This document shows, piece by piece, positions 41,315 through 50,011 of a stretch of 64,000 nucleotides of DNA. The notes below the pieces were generated by a model. The model did not search any database. It worked only from the letters and a program-made list of their open reading frames with translations, and was not told the DNA's origin. Within the stretch, counting starts at the first letter, position 1. Each line of letters opens with the position of its first letter. Source of the stretch: a virus. The position numbers and the translations under genes are program-made. The stretch is taken from positions 1 to 64,000 of the IMG/VR virus record IMGVR_UViG_3300036766_000670; one strand, given 5' to 3'.

Positions 41315-43939
41315 ATGGATACACCTATTATTAAGTTTGAAGATGTAAAAAAGTTATCTACAGAAGAATATTTTCAGAATAATCAATTTAGTATAGATGC
41401 ATTCAAAGAGAAATATGCTCTAGTGCCGGACGAGACATACGTATATGCGGTAAAACGTGTTTGTGATTTCGTTGCTTCGGTTGAAAGGACAGAAGAATTA
41501 AGACAGTGTTGGAGTGCCCGTTGGTTTGATGAGATTTACAAAGATTGGTGGCACCCCGCCGGTTCTATTATGCAAGGTGCGGGGTCGGGAAGAAAGATTT
41601 CGCTTGCTAACTGCACAACTATATCTCTTGGAGTAAAACGAGACGATGAAGAATGGGATAGTCTCGAAGCAATCATTAAAAATGCCGCTTACACGATTGC
41701 AAAATGTGCTGCCTATCGTCAAGGCTTAGGCATAGATTTCTCTTGTCTCAGGCCAAATGGTACAAAAGTATTAAACTCTGCGAATCAATCTACAGGAGCC
41801 GTACACTGGATGGAGTTTGAGGATAAGATCGGTTATTTTGTAGGGCAAAAGGGGCGGATTCCCGCTATGTTATTTAGTATTTCCTGTGATCACCCCGATG
41901 TCGAGGAATTTATTCAAATCAAAAGTGATTATACTAAGATTCAAAATGCTAATATCAGCGTACAATGTACTGAAAAGTTCTATAAAGCAGTAGATAATGA
42001 TGAAGATTGGGAATTGAAATTTGAAATTCCTGCTGTAAAACGTGGAGATAAAGTGTATATTGATGTTCATAGTATTGATATGAATAGTACTCGTGAAAAG
42101 GACACTGGCCGCTTTTATAAAATCGTCACACATGATCGCAAGCGTGAGGTATTCACAAAAACAGTTAAAGCTCGCAAATTGATGGAGCTAATTGCCAAAA
42201 ATATGCACGCTAATGCAGAACCTGGTATTCAAAATATTGACATTGCTCGAAAATACAGCAATAGTGATGCTCTCTACGATCCCACCAACGAATATGATTC
42301 TCGTATTCTATCTACAAATGCCTGTTCAGAACAATATCTATCCCGAGAATCTTTGTGTGTTTTAGCATCAATTAACTGTGGGAAATTTTCCACAAAACGA
42401 GAGATTTACATGGGGCAATTGGAAAAGATTTCCAAATCAATCAACCGATTTTTAGATAATGTTAATGAATGTGAATTAGTTCACCAAACTTATGCCACTC
42501 CCCATCAAGAATTGGCAATTCGCAAACTTCGTCGAAACGGCTCTGGCATAACTAATATCGCCGCATGGTTATTCAAACGAGGAGTCATTTATGGAACCGA
42601 AGAAGGCAATAATGCTGTTGAAGAATTCATGAAATGGTATAACTATTGGTTGTACGTTTCAACAGAGGAACTCGGAAAAGAAAAGGGAAATTTTGGGTTA
42701 TTTAACAAAGATAAGTGGCAAAATGCTCCTTTCATTGTTCGGATGATGAAAGAATCGGAGAAACTCAACGCCGAGTTTAAGACGCCTCTTATCAAAGGAA
42801 CTCATGCTCGCAATGTTACAGTAAGTTCTATTGCTCCTACGGGCACCCTGTCTCTAATGTTCCGTGACTTTGTACTAAGTTATGGAATAGAACCTGCCTT
42901 TTTTATGTATTTCTGGAAAAGGACTCGTATGAATGGAAATTACGAGTACTATTTCTGTGTTCCACGAGTAGTACGTGATATGTTTGTAGAGGCGGGGTGC
43001 TCTATACCTATGGAATCTGATTGTATCAAGGATGATTGGAATGGTTCCAAGGGAAAGGCGATTGCGGCATTTGTTGAAGAACATAGACATAAGTTCAAGT
43101 TCAAGGAATCTATTGAAATTGATCCTATGAATAAACTTGAACTTATGTCTCGGGTGATGAAATGGGTAGATAGTTCGATTTCGGTTACTTATATGCTTCC
43201 TATTGGTTCTACATGGAAAGATGTTTATAACTTCATTCTCGAAGCTCATAAAAAAGAAGTCAAAAGTATTGCCGCTTTTCCTGACAAAAAAATGTATGGT
43301 ATTGTGTCAAGTTTTCCATTTAGAGATTTGGCATTTAAACTCAAAGATGAGGGGGTTATCATGCACCATCAAAATTTTTCAGATGAAGAATTGAAAGAGT
43401 TGAATCTTTCTCGTGAGACTATTCAATCAGGAGCTATGACTCGCCCAAAGCGTCTCCAGACATTAGATGCCGATATTTATATGGTAAGTGTTAAGGGAGG
43501 AAAATATTGTGTGGTGGTAGGACTCCAGAATGATCAACCTTATGAAATTTTTGGCGGGCATCTTAACGGTCTGGGGTTGAAATCAAACTATAAAAAAGGA
43601 AAAATTACTAAAGTTAAGCGAGGTCAATACGCCCTTGAGTTTGACGATATTTTCATTGAGGATTTTTCGAAACAATTCACTCCTACAGAACAAATATTAT
43701 TTAGGATGGCATCACTTCAAATGAGACATGGTATTCCTATTCGTTTCATTGTTGAACAATTACAAAAAGCGACCGATGATATGACAAGTATGGCATCTGC
43801 CGCAGCAAGGGTTCTCAAGAAGTATATTGAAGATGGAGAAACAGTAAGTGGTCAAAAGTGTCCATCATGTAATTCAGATGAATTAACTTATATAGATGGA
43901 TGTGTTTCTTGCTCCTGTGGATGGTCAAAATGCAATTAG
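41315..43939 (+). CDS. nrdJ: Class II (adenosylcobalamin-dependent) ribonucleotide reductase
   Basis: This 874-residue enzyme converts ribonucleotides to deoxyribonucleotides for phage DNA synthesis using vitamin B12. Hallmarks are LANCTTISLG with C100, the NACSEQ active-site motif (335-340; C337 and E339), the partner SINCG with C355, SSIAPTGTLSL and a C-terminal zinc-ribbon-like tail with CPSC and CSC pairs, probably the shuttling cysteines. No small subunit gene (NrdB) is present, as expected for class II. The phage would depend on host cobalamin; nearby CobS- and CobT-like genes may be related to this. Confidence 0.92.
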   Translation: MDTPIIKFEDVKKLSTEEYFQNNQFSIDAFKEKYALVPDETYVYAVKRVCDFVASVERTEELRQCWSARWFDEIYKDWWHPAGSIMQGAGSGRKISLANCTTISLGVKRDDEEWDSLEAIIKNAAYTIAKCAAYRQGLGIDFSCLRPNGTKVLNSANQSTGAVHWMEFEDKIGYFVGQKGRIPAMLFSISCDHPDVEEFIQIKSDYTKIQNANISVQCTEKFYKAVDNDEDWELKFEIPAVKRGDKVYIDVHSIDMNSTREKDTGRFYKIVTHDRKREVFTKTVKARKLMELIAKNMHANAEPGIQNIDIARKYSNSDALYDPTNEYDSRILSTNACSEQYLSRESLCVLASINCGKFSTKREIYMGQLEKISKSINRFLDNVNECELVHQTYATPHQELAIRKLRRNGSGITNIAAWLFKRGVIYGTEEGNNAVEEFMKWYNYWLYVSTEELGKEKGNFGLFNKDKWQNAPFIVRMMKESEKLNAEFKTPLIKGTHARNVTVSSIAPTGTLSLMFRDFVLSYGIEPAFFMYFWKRTRMNGNYEYYFCVPRVVRDMFVEAGCSIPMESDCIKDDWNGSKGKAIAAFVEEHRHKFKFKESIEIDPMNKLELMSRVMKWVDSSISVTYMLPIGSTWKDVYNFILEAHKKEVKSIAAFPDKKMYGIVSSFPFRDLAFKLKDEGVIMHHQNFSDEELKELNLSRETIQSGAMTRPKRLQTLDADIYMVSVKGGKYCVVVGLQNDQPYEIFGGHLNGLGLKSNYKKGKITKVKRGQYALEFDDIFIEDFSKQFTPTEQILFRMASLQMRHGIPIRFIVEQLQKATDDMTSMASAAARVLKKYIEDGETVSGQKCPSCNSDELTYIDGCVSCSCGWSKCN

Positions 43940-43964
43940 ATCGGGGTTTGGAAATAAATAACTA

Positions 43965-43972
43965 TATTTATA
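43965..43972 (+). promoter_or_regulatory. Late-type octamer TATTTATA
   Basis: The octamer ends 3 nt before ATG 43976, with no Shine-Dalgarno sequence between. Confidence 0.45.
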
Positions 43973-43975
43973 GGC

Positions 43976-44230
43976 ATGATTAAATCTCTGCTTCTATTTC
44001 ACATCGACAAACCTATATTTGGCAACGGAACGTTTTTTGGATCTTATGGTGTAATAGCCGCCAGTTGGTTTCATTTGATTCCGTCTTTTTTCGGCATCGT
44101 AGGAGCAATAACTGGGGGAATAACGGGTATTATAATTCTCACCGCTCAAATTTACAATAATGGGGGATTCAGGGGGGTATGGTATAAAATAAAACATTTG
44201 TGGGAAGGAGATAGTCCCAAATCGTTGTAA
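43976..44230 (+). CDS. Small membrane protein, holin candidate
   Basis: This 84-residue protein has one or two hydrophobic segments (about residues 22-58: YGVIAASWFHLIPSFFGIVG then ITGGITGIIILTAQI) and a short basic/charged C-terminus. Size and layout fit small holins or other phage membrane proteins. It has a late-type octamer, which agrees with a lysis or virion role, but no endolysin gene is next to it. Assignment stays tentative. Confidence 0.55.
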   Translation: MIKSLLLFHIDKPIFGNGTFFGSYGVIAASWFHLIPSFFGIVGAITGGITGIIILTAQIYNNGGFRGVWYKIKHLWEGDSPKSL

Positions 44231-44286
44231 AATGTGAAGAAAATTTCATTTGACAAAATAGAGCGGCTTTTCTAGGCGGGGAGATA

Positions 44287-44294
44287 TATTTATA
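44287..44294 (+). promoter_or_regulatory. Late-type octamer TATTTATA
   Basis: The octamer ends 17 nt before ATG 44312; AAGAGG between could help translation. Confidence 0.45.
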
Positions 44295-44311
44295 AGAGGC
44301 GATCTATTCAT

Positions 44312-45046
44312 ATGAAACCAGAGACATTTAGACAACTTATCCGAAGAGTCCTCAACGAGGAAGTTGAAAAAACCAGCGTTACCGGCAAGACTACATTTAA
44401 CCGTGTGCCAGAAATTGTACATGGTGAGGATTACAAAGAGATCATGCCTAATAAGCGTGCTGATATGAGCAAGGATAATTTACTCGCTGATATGGACAAA
44501 GTAGTTAAGGCAATTGATCCCGAGTACATAGTTGTATGGGACGATCACGATGATATTTCAATTTCTGCAAGAGATTTATTCCGTATTCGAATCATTCCTA
44601 AATGGGAAGGTAATTTTTGCATTGAAGCAATGACACGCAATGAAGATCGCATTTATATCACTGGCCAGACATGGGAACAAGTTAAACAGTTTGTAAAAGT
44701 TAATCTAAAAGACTCTAAAACCAAGGTTGATGTGGCTTATGATAAATCAAAGAAGAATGTAACGGCTGATGAAACTTCGGCTCCAGACAAAGGGATGCCT
44801 CAGAAGGATAAGCCAAATATTTTGCCACTTACTAATGAACCTCCGAAAGAAACCAAAAACAAAGAGAGAGATTACACCGAAAAACAAGTTAAGAAGGAGA
44901 AAGATTTACCAGAAAAACCAATGAAAGAGGTTGAAGATTTCGAGAGACAAAAAGAACATAGAGTAATGAGTCCGCTTAAAATTCGTAGAGAAAGAACCAA
45001 ATATCCGGTCAAAAAGCCGAATACTACTTTAACAGTTAAGTTGTAA
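44312..45046 (+). CDS. Hypothetical, possible packaged protein with shared leader
   Basis: This 244-residue protein starts with MKPETFRQLIRRVLNEEVEK, matching the R-x-V-L helix plus L-N-E of other proteins in the window. A small globular domain follows (about 55-130; EYIVVWDDHDDISISARDLFRIRII, with many acidic residues), then a long Lys/Glu/Pro-rich basic tail (about 135-244). A small domain with a basic tail suits a DNA-bound internal head protein. Function not recognised. Confidence 0.6.
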   Translation: MKPETFRQLIRRVLNEEVEKTSVTGKTTFNRVPEIVHGEDYKEIMPNKRADMSKDNLLADMDKVVKAIDPEYIVVWDDHDDISISARDLFRIRIIPKWEGNFCIEAMTRNEDRIYITGQTWEQVKQFVKVNLKDSKTKVDVAYDKSKKNVTADETSAPDKGMPQKDKPNILPLTNEPPKETKNKERDYTEKQVKKEKDLPEKPMKEVEDFERQKEHRVMSPLKIRRERTKYPVKKPNTTLTVKL

Positions 45047-45074
45047 TTTGTTTGTTCGATGATTAGGGGAAGGG

Positions 45075-45100
45075 AGGGAGCAAGTCGCTTGCTCCCTTCT
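45075..45100 (+). terminator. Hairpin terminator
   Basis: A 10-bp perfect stem (45075-45084 with 45088-45097) with a 3-nt loop is followed by TCTTC. It separates the late-type gene upstream from the promoter at 45131. Confidence 0.6.
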
Positions 45101-45130
45101 TCATGTACCGAGATAAAACACCCTTTTTTC

Positions 45131-45158
45131 TTGACATCTAACCGGAATATGATATACT
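45131..45158 (+). promoter_or_regulatory. Sigma70-type promoter for CobS-like operon
   Basis: TTGACA (45131-45136), a 16-nt spacer and TATACT (45153-45158) form a near-consensus promoter. The ATG at 45166 begins 7 nt after the -10 box, so the mRNA would be leaderless. Confidence 0.8.
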
Positions 45159-45165
45159 ACCATCA

Positions 45166-46098
45166 ATGAATGAGGTAGAAATTGAGGATGTTCTGCGTAC
45201 TTGTGTTGCGCTTAAACCCAAGGAATTAATAATCAGTGACTTAAAATGGAAGTACCTTGTACGTGCAGTTTTGCGTGCAAAAAATATTATGATTATCGGC
45301 CCCTCTGGATGCGCTAAAACAATGGCGGCAAGGTGTGTTGCTACGGCTTTAAAGCGTCCGTTTGAAAAATTCAATATTGGAAGCACTCAGGATGCTCGTG
45401 CAACTCTTATTGGAAATACCACCTACAAAAAAGAAACGGGTACTATATTTCACAAGTCGGCTTTTGTTAAGGCAATAAGCACTCCTAAAACAGTCGTTCT
45501 TTTAGATGAATTCACCCGTGGCACTCACGATGCCTGGAATATTTTAATGACCGTGACAGATCCTACTCAACGATGCTTGCGGTTAGATGAGGATGAGGAA
45601 AGTTCTGTTATCAATGTGGCCGAAGATGTTAGTTTTATTGCCACAGCGAATATTGGAAATGAATATACAGCCACCAAAGTTCTTGACAAAGCAAGTGCAA
45701 GACGTTTTCCCATAAAACTGGAAATGTCTCCTCTCAAGGGGAAAGAATTGAGGCATTTATTTAGCATTTTGTTTCCAAAACGAACTGTTGCCCAAGAAGA
45801 ATTGATGAAAACTCTCACGAAGATTTCTGATGATTTGATTGCCCAATGTAAAATCGAGGATGCCTCAATTTCTACTTTTATTGCTCCCGCAAATATGGTA
45901 GAGATGGGAGAATTAGTTATGGATGGATTTGGCCTTGAAGAAATTGCCGAAGCTGCTATTTATCCGGAATACCCCGATGATGGTGGGGCCGATTCTGAAC
46001 GGACATTTACTAAAAGTGTGCTTCAAAAGTACTTCCCAAGTGACGCCAAGAGTCCAATCAACGATCCTCTGGCGGGGAAGCGAGTCGAAGAGTTCTAA
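45166..46098 (+). CDS. MoxR/CobS-type AAA+ ATPase
   Basis: This 310-residue AAA+ protein has Walker A GPSGCAKT (45-52), Walker B VVLLDE (110-115), sensor 1 IATANIG and an arginine finger-like ASARRFPIKLE. The pattern fits the MoxR/CobS group; CobS works with CobT in cobalt insertion, and MoxR proteins act with VWA-domain partners as chaperones. Marine T4-like phages often carry cobS-like genes. The VWA protein at 47380 is the likely partner. No ribosome binding site is seen before the ATG. Confidence 0.85.
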   Translation: MNEVEIEDVLRTCVALKPKELIISDLKWKYLVRAVLRAKNIMIIGPSGCAKTMAARCVATALKRPFEKFNIGSTQDARATLIGNTTYKKETGTIFHKSAFVKAISTPKTVVLLDEFTRGTHDAWNILMTVTDPTQRCLRLDEDEESSVINVAEDVSFIATANIGNEYTATKVLDKASARRFPIKLEMSPLKGKELRHLFSILFPKRTVAQEELMKTLTKISDDLIAQCKIEDASISTFIAPANMVEMGELVMDGFGLEEIAEAAIYPEYPDDGGADSERTFTKSVLQKYFPSDAKSPINDPLAGKRVEEF

Positions 46099-46412
46099 TG
46101 AAAAAAGTTATAGTAAAATGTTTGGGTAAAACGGATGAGTTTAAAATTGATCCGAAGGTTTTCGATGACATTTATTATGAAGCTGCTATTCGCTTTCTTA
46201 AAAAAGGAAAGGATCAAGCGTCATTTAGAGTTTCTGCTGTAATAGAGTGTTTTGATAAAAATTTTTTGAAAATTGACAGAAAACATTTTTATTATAACAC
46301 ATATCACGTACTAATTGGTGCTGGAATGTGTGGAAAAGCTGAAATGCTTCGTAGTAAATTTCTCAAGGAATTTGGAATCGATCTTCAAAAAGAAAAATTG
46401 AGAGATAAATAA
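46098..46412 (+). CDS. Small hypothetical protein
   Basis: This 104-residue protein overlaps the ATPase stop and the next start by one base each (TAATG), so translation is probably coupled. It has a mixed alpha/beta pattern with a basic end (SKFLKEFGIDLQKEKLRDK). No known motif. Confidence 0.55.
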   Translation: MKKVIVKCLGKTDEFKIDPKVFDDIYYEAAIRFLKKGKDQASFRVSAVIECFDKNFLKIDRKHFYYNTYHVLIGAGMCGKAEMLRSKFLKEFGIDLQKEKLRDK

Positions 46413-47083
46413 TGTTTTCATACTACGGAAGGAAGTCTAAGGTTGTTAGGTATTATCCCAGTTCGTTGTATAATACTATAATAGAACCATTTGCTGGCAC
46501 CGCTGTTTATAGTTTATTTCGTGACAACTGGAAGAAAAATGTAGTATTGATTGACAAATATAATGTGGTAGTAAGAATATGGAAATATCTACAATCTGCT
46601 ACACCCGATGATATTCTAAAACTTCCAGATGTTAATAATGGGGAAGAACTTGTAAAAGTAAACGGCTTTAGCCAACTATTACAGGAAGAGAAGTGGTTAA
46701 TAGGATTTTCGGTTAATAACGGAAGTGGAATGCCGAAAAATGTTGCGGGCAGAATGAATTTCAATTCATGGTTTCGGGATAAAAAAAGAATTGCCAGAGA
46801 TTTGTATAAGATAAAACATTGGCAAATAAAATGTGATGATTATACGAATGTGGAAAATGTAATAGCAACCTGGTTTATAGATCCGCCATATCAGTTTGGT
46901 GGGGAATATTATAAGCATAGAGATATTGATTATAACACTTTATCAGAATGGTGTAAATCAAGAAAAGGACAAGTAATAGTTTGTGAAAATTCCAAGGCAA
47001 ATTGGTTGCCGTTTGTTCCACTAAAAAAGATGAGTGGACAGTTGCATATAACGACCGAAGCAATGTACTATCAGGAAACTTAA
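46412..47083 (+). CDS. D12-class DNA adenine methyltransferase
   Basis: This 223-residue protein shows the order of D12-type (Dam-like) enzymes: FSYYGRKSKVVRYYP at the N-terminus, SAM-binding EPFAGTAVYSL (motif I), then catalytic WFIDPPYQFG (motif IV). It methylates adenine N6 at an unknown site. It is the third methyltransferase in the window and lies inside the CobS-VWA operon. Confidence 0.85.
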   Translation: MFSYYGRKSKVVRYYPSSLYNTIIEPFAGTAVYSLFRDNWKKNVVLIDKYNVVVRIWKYLQSATPDDILKLPDVNNGEELVKVNGFSQLLQEEKWLIGFSVNNGSGMPKNVAGRMNFNSWFRDKKRIARDLYKIKHWQIKCDDYTNVENVIATWFIDPPYQFGGEYYKHRDIDYNTLSEWCKSRKGQVIVCENSKANWLPFVPLKKMSGQLHITTEAMYYQET

Positions 47084-47084
47084 A

Positions 47085-47387
47085 ATGTATAGAAGTAGAA
47101 GAGTGGAAAATTTTCCTCATAATTCCTTTTATATGGAAATAGAAGAGGGTGTTAGGCAATGGGTATATTTATTGAGAAATGTGGGAATAAATACTGAGTG
47201 TTCCTGTCATCACAAAGGTTATATTCAATGTCAAACATTAGATCCAACAACCGAAATTTTTAGAATAAAAAGTGTACTTTTGGAAAATGGAATAGAAGAT
47301 TTTGATATATCTATTATTCATAAAGGAACTAAGTGTAGTTCTTTGGAAATTCATTCTCCATCTTTTGTGAAAAATTGTAATGTATAG
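47085..47387 (+). CDS. Small hypothetical protein
   Basis: This 100-residue protein begins one base after the methyltransferase and overlaps the next gene by 8 bases. It contains CSCHHKGYIQC, with three Cys and two His that could bind a metal, but no known family is recognised. Confidence 0.55.
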   Translation: MYRSRRVENFPHNSFYMEIEEGVRQWVYLLRNVGINTECSCHHKGYIQCQTLDPTTEIFRIKSVLLENGIEDFDISIIHKGTKCSSLEIHSPSFVKNCNV

Positions 47388-49689
47388 AGGAAAAGTTATA
47401 TCACCTGCCGAAGTTGATTTCTGGCTGGATTTTGATAAGTATGTAAATTACTTTTCAAGCACTTCGGGAAATGTAAATGATGTCGGTATTTTCACTATTG
47501 ACATGGTACGTCTATCCTCTATCCGGAAAGCGGTTTCCAATTTTGTTCGTATTTTAACTCGCAGCCCCATTCCTGTCTATTTTAATGATGTCGAGGCTAA
47601 TTTCAATCTCGGAGGTAAAGTCATTTATATTTCTGCGACAATTAACTCCAAGCAGGATTTTGATGTCGCCGTGGGTCAAGCTCTTCATGAAGGCGCACAC
47701 ACGGTTAAGACTAACTTTGATGTTGTTAAAAATGCCTGGGCAAATATCCCATCTAAAATTCTCAAATTATCTGACTCAAAAAATATTCGCCGGGCATCTT
47801 TGGAAAAGTTTATTCATAATATATGGAATGTCATTGAAGATAGATATATTGATAATTACGTATTCAATGAAGCCCCGGGTTATCGTGGATATTATGTTGC
47901 TTTGTACAATAGGTTTTGGAATAATCCCGAAGTTGATGAACTATTGCTCAGTGATAAATTTCGATATCCAAGCCTGGATTCTTACAGTTTTCGTATCACC
48001 AACTTTACTAATGTGAATACAGATCTTCTTGCTTTGCCTCGTCTTTCGGATATTGCTTATACTATTGACATTTCTCATATTGACCGTTTGAAGAAAACCA
48101 AGGATAGAATTGAAAAAGCATTTGAAGTAACGGAAATTGCATTGGATTGTTTAGATGGGACTCCTCAATGTTTTGGTCTTAGTTTATTAGGTAAAAAAGT
48201 AGTAATAAAACAATCAAAAGATAATCTTGCCGATCCCAGAGATTATTTCGATTTTGATGACGAATCTGACAAAAAATCAAAAGGCGAAGATAAAAAGGAT
48301 AAGGAAAAAAAGAATAGTGATAGCGAAAAAGAAGATGTTGATGTCGGAAAAAAGATGGTTGATGAAATTTCTGATGTTTTGACTGGGAAGGATCAAGAAC
48401 CCGAGAAACTGAAAGAAAATAGTGATGTGGTAAATAGGATTTCCGAGGAAGATAATATTGAGAGAGAAGTTAAAAAGAAGATTAAGGATGTTGTCGAGTC
48501 TCAGCGTCAATTCCTGGCAGGAGAAATTCCTAAGACTATTGTGACAGAACAACAGAAATCTCTACTTGATTTGGTAGAAAAGCATGGTATTGTCATTGTA
48601 CAAGTTGATGTTCCCAATATTTTATCGGGCGATGATAAAAATCTTAAGGTAGATTGTATTGTGGTTCAGAAAATGACCAAAGAACTTGTTTTTTCGGGTC
48701 GGGAAGTATTCCCGCTATCAAGTGTTATGAAGATCGGGGATCAAATTCCCAAACCAGAGAAAGAAATGGTGGAAGCGGTAAGAAAAGGAGTACAACTTGG
48801 CATTAAACTTGGTCGAAAATTGCAAATTCGTGCCGAGGTTCATCCTATCAAAATAGTCCGCAAGAAATGGGGGAAAATTAACAAGCGTCAAATACACGAA
48901 GCAGCGTTTGATGCTGAGGATTTATTCTATAAAATTAAAATTGACGATCATCATCGTGCCAATTTGCATATTACCGTGGATGCTAGTAGCTCTATGACCG
49001 GAAACAAGTGGCTAAGAACAATGACAGCCGTTGTCGCCATTTGTAAAGCTGCTTCGATGATCGATAATGTTCACATCACAGTGTCATTCAGATCCACACA
49101 AGCATCGGGAATAATGGCATTGCCTTATATCGTGTTTGCTTACGACTCAAAAAAGGATAAATTCTCTAAAATTCGTACTCTATTTCCATATCTATTGCCG
49201 AATGGGTGTACTCCAGAAGGATTAGCATTCGGTGCAATTATGAATTTGTTTGAAGGAATCACACCAGACGAAGAAGATCGCTACTTTCTCAATTTATCGG
49301 ATGGAGAACCGTATTATTTATTGAGCGTTCCCAACTCTGGTCTTGCTCTTTCATATTCAGGAGAAGTAGGGGCAACCCATACAAAGGCACAAGTAGATAA
49401 GATCCGTCGCCACGGAGTTGAAATATTGAGTTATTTTATTGAAGAGGACTATAGCTGGCGATTTCAGACAGCAGCGGGGCAAAATCTAAAAAAGAAGCCC
49501 GAAGAAATGACTAAAGAAGAACTTGAGGAAGAGAAACGATTACAGCTAGAGAAAGAACAAAGTCCTCTTCGTAAAAACTTCCGAAGGATGTATGGACCTT
49601 CGGCAAAATTTATTGAAGTTAATGATATCGTTCCTTTAGCAAAAACAATGAATGATTTATTTTTGAGTAAAAACAGAAATTGTTCTTGA
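47380..49689 (+). CDS. Metalloprotease-like + VWA domain protein (CobT-like partner)
   Basis: This 769-residue protein has an N-terminal domain with HEGAH (103-107), an HExxH zinc-protease-type motif, followed by a helical part. A highly charged linker (about 285-375, Lys/Asp/Glu) separates it from a C-terminal von Willebrand A domain with the MIDAS motif DASSS (near residue 533) and NLSDGEPYY. This layout resembles CobT and other VWA partners of MoxR/CobS ATPases. The ATPase gene lies 1.3 kb upstream in the same operon. Target and peptidase activity are not known. Confidence 0.8.
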   Translation: MYRGKVISPAEVDFWLDFDKYVNYFSSTSGNVNDVGIFTIDMVRLSSIRKAVSNFVRILTRSPIPVYFNDVEANFNLGGKVIYISATINSKQDFDVAVGQALHEGAHTVKTNFDVVKNAWANIPSKILKLSDSKNIRRASLEKFIHNIWNVIEDRYIDNYVFNEAPGYRGYYVALYNRFWNNPEVDELLLSDKFRYPSLDSYSFRITNFTNVNTDLLALPRLSDIAYTIDISHIDRLKKTKDRIEKAFEVTEIALDCLDGTPQCFGLSLLGKKVVIKQSKDNLADPRDYFDFDDESDKKSKGEDKKDKEKKNSDSEKEDVDVGKKMVDEISDVLTGKDQEPEKLKENSDVVNRISEEDNIEREVKKKIKDVVESQRQFLAGEIPKTIVTEQQKSLLDLVEKHGIVIVQVDVPNILSGDDKNLKVDCIVVQKMTKELVFSGREVFPLSSVMKIGDQIPKPEKEMVEAVRKGVQLGIKLGRKLQIRAEVHPIKIVRKKWGKINKRQIHEAAFDAEDLFYKIKIDDHHRANLHITVDASSSMTGNKWLRTMTAVVAICKAASMIDNVHITVSFRSTQASGIMALPYIVFAYDSKKDKFSKIRTLFPYLLPNGCTPEGLAFGAIMNLFEGITPDEEDRYFLNLSDGEPYYLLSVPNSGLALSYSGEVGATHTKAQVDKIRRHGVEILSYFIEEDYSWRFQTAAGQNLKKKPEEMTKEELEEEKRLQLEKEQSPLRKNFRRMYGPSAKFIEVNDIVPLAKTMNDLFLSKNRNCS

Positions 49690-49714
49690 CATTTCATACA
49701 TTTTCGGGTATGAT
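49686..49714 (+). promoter_or_regulatory. Sigma70-type promoter, copy 1 of a duplicated pair
   Basis: TTGACA (49686-49691), a 17-nt spacer and TATGAT (49709-49714) overlap the end of the VWA gene. Its sequence is nearly the same as the promoter at 49933. The leader is about 17 nt with AAGGA before ATG 49737. Confidence 0.75.
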
Positions 49715-49736
49715 AAAACGCCATTAAGGAATAAAT

Positions 49737-49937
49737 ATGAGAATAGATGTAGTTTCAGAATACAATGATCACTATGTTCGAGCAATATTCAAATTTGAGA
49801 AGACCATCGTTGATAGTGGATTATTAAATGAGAAAGATTGTTTAGTATTAGCAGAACATCTTAGAATGGGTGCTGATAGTCTTGAACATTATTCAAGAGT
49901 TATTGCTGATACTAAAAAACAAAAAGAAAGTTCTTGA
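49737..49937 (+). CDS. Small hypothetical protein
   Basis: This 66-residue helical protein has its own promoter and ribosome binding site (AAGGA, 7 nt before the ATG). It contains SGLLNEKDCLVLAEHLRMGADSLEHYS, probably two helices. Function unknown; a small early regulatory protein is possible. Confidence 0.6.
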   Translation: MRIDVVSEYNDHYVRAIFKFEKTIVDSGLLNEKDCLVLAEHLRMGADSLEHYSRVIADTKKQKESS

Positions 49938-49961
49938 CATTTTATACATTTTGAGGTATTA
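49933..49961 (+). promoter_or_regulatory. Sigma70-type promoter, copy 2 of a duplicated pair
   Basis: TTGACA (49933-49938), a 17-nt spacer and TATTAT (49956-49961) repeat the promoter at 49686 with a few changes. The leader to ATG 50012 is about 45 nt. Confidence 0.75.
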
Positions 49962-50011
49962 TAATGTCCTACTAAGGAGTGTGTAAGCAAACACTGATCT
50001 AGTTAAATTTT

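Noticed and set aside
44252-44280. TTGACA upstream of 44312 as a sigma70 promoter
   Set aside because: No acceptable -10 box 16-18 nt downstream (TAGGCG); the late-type octamer is a better candidate.
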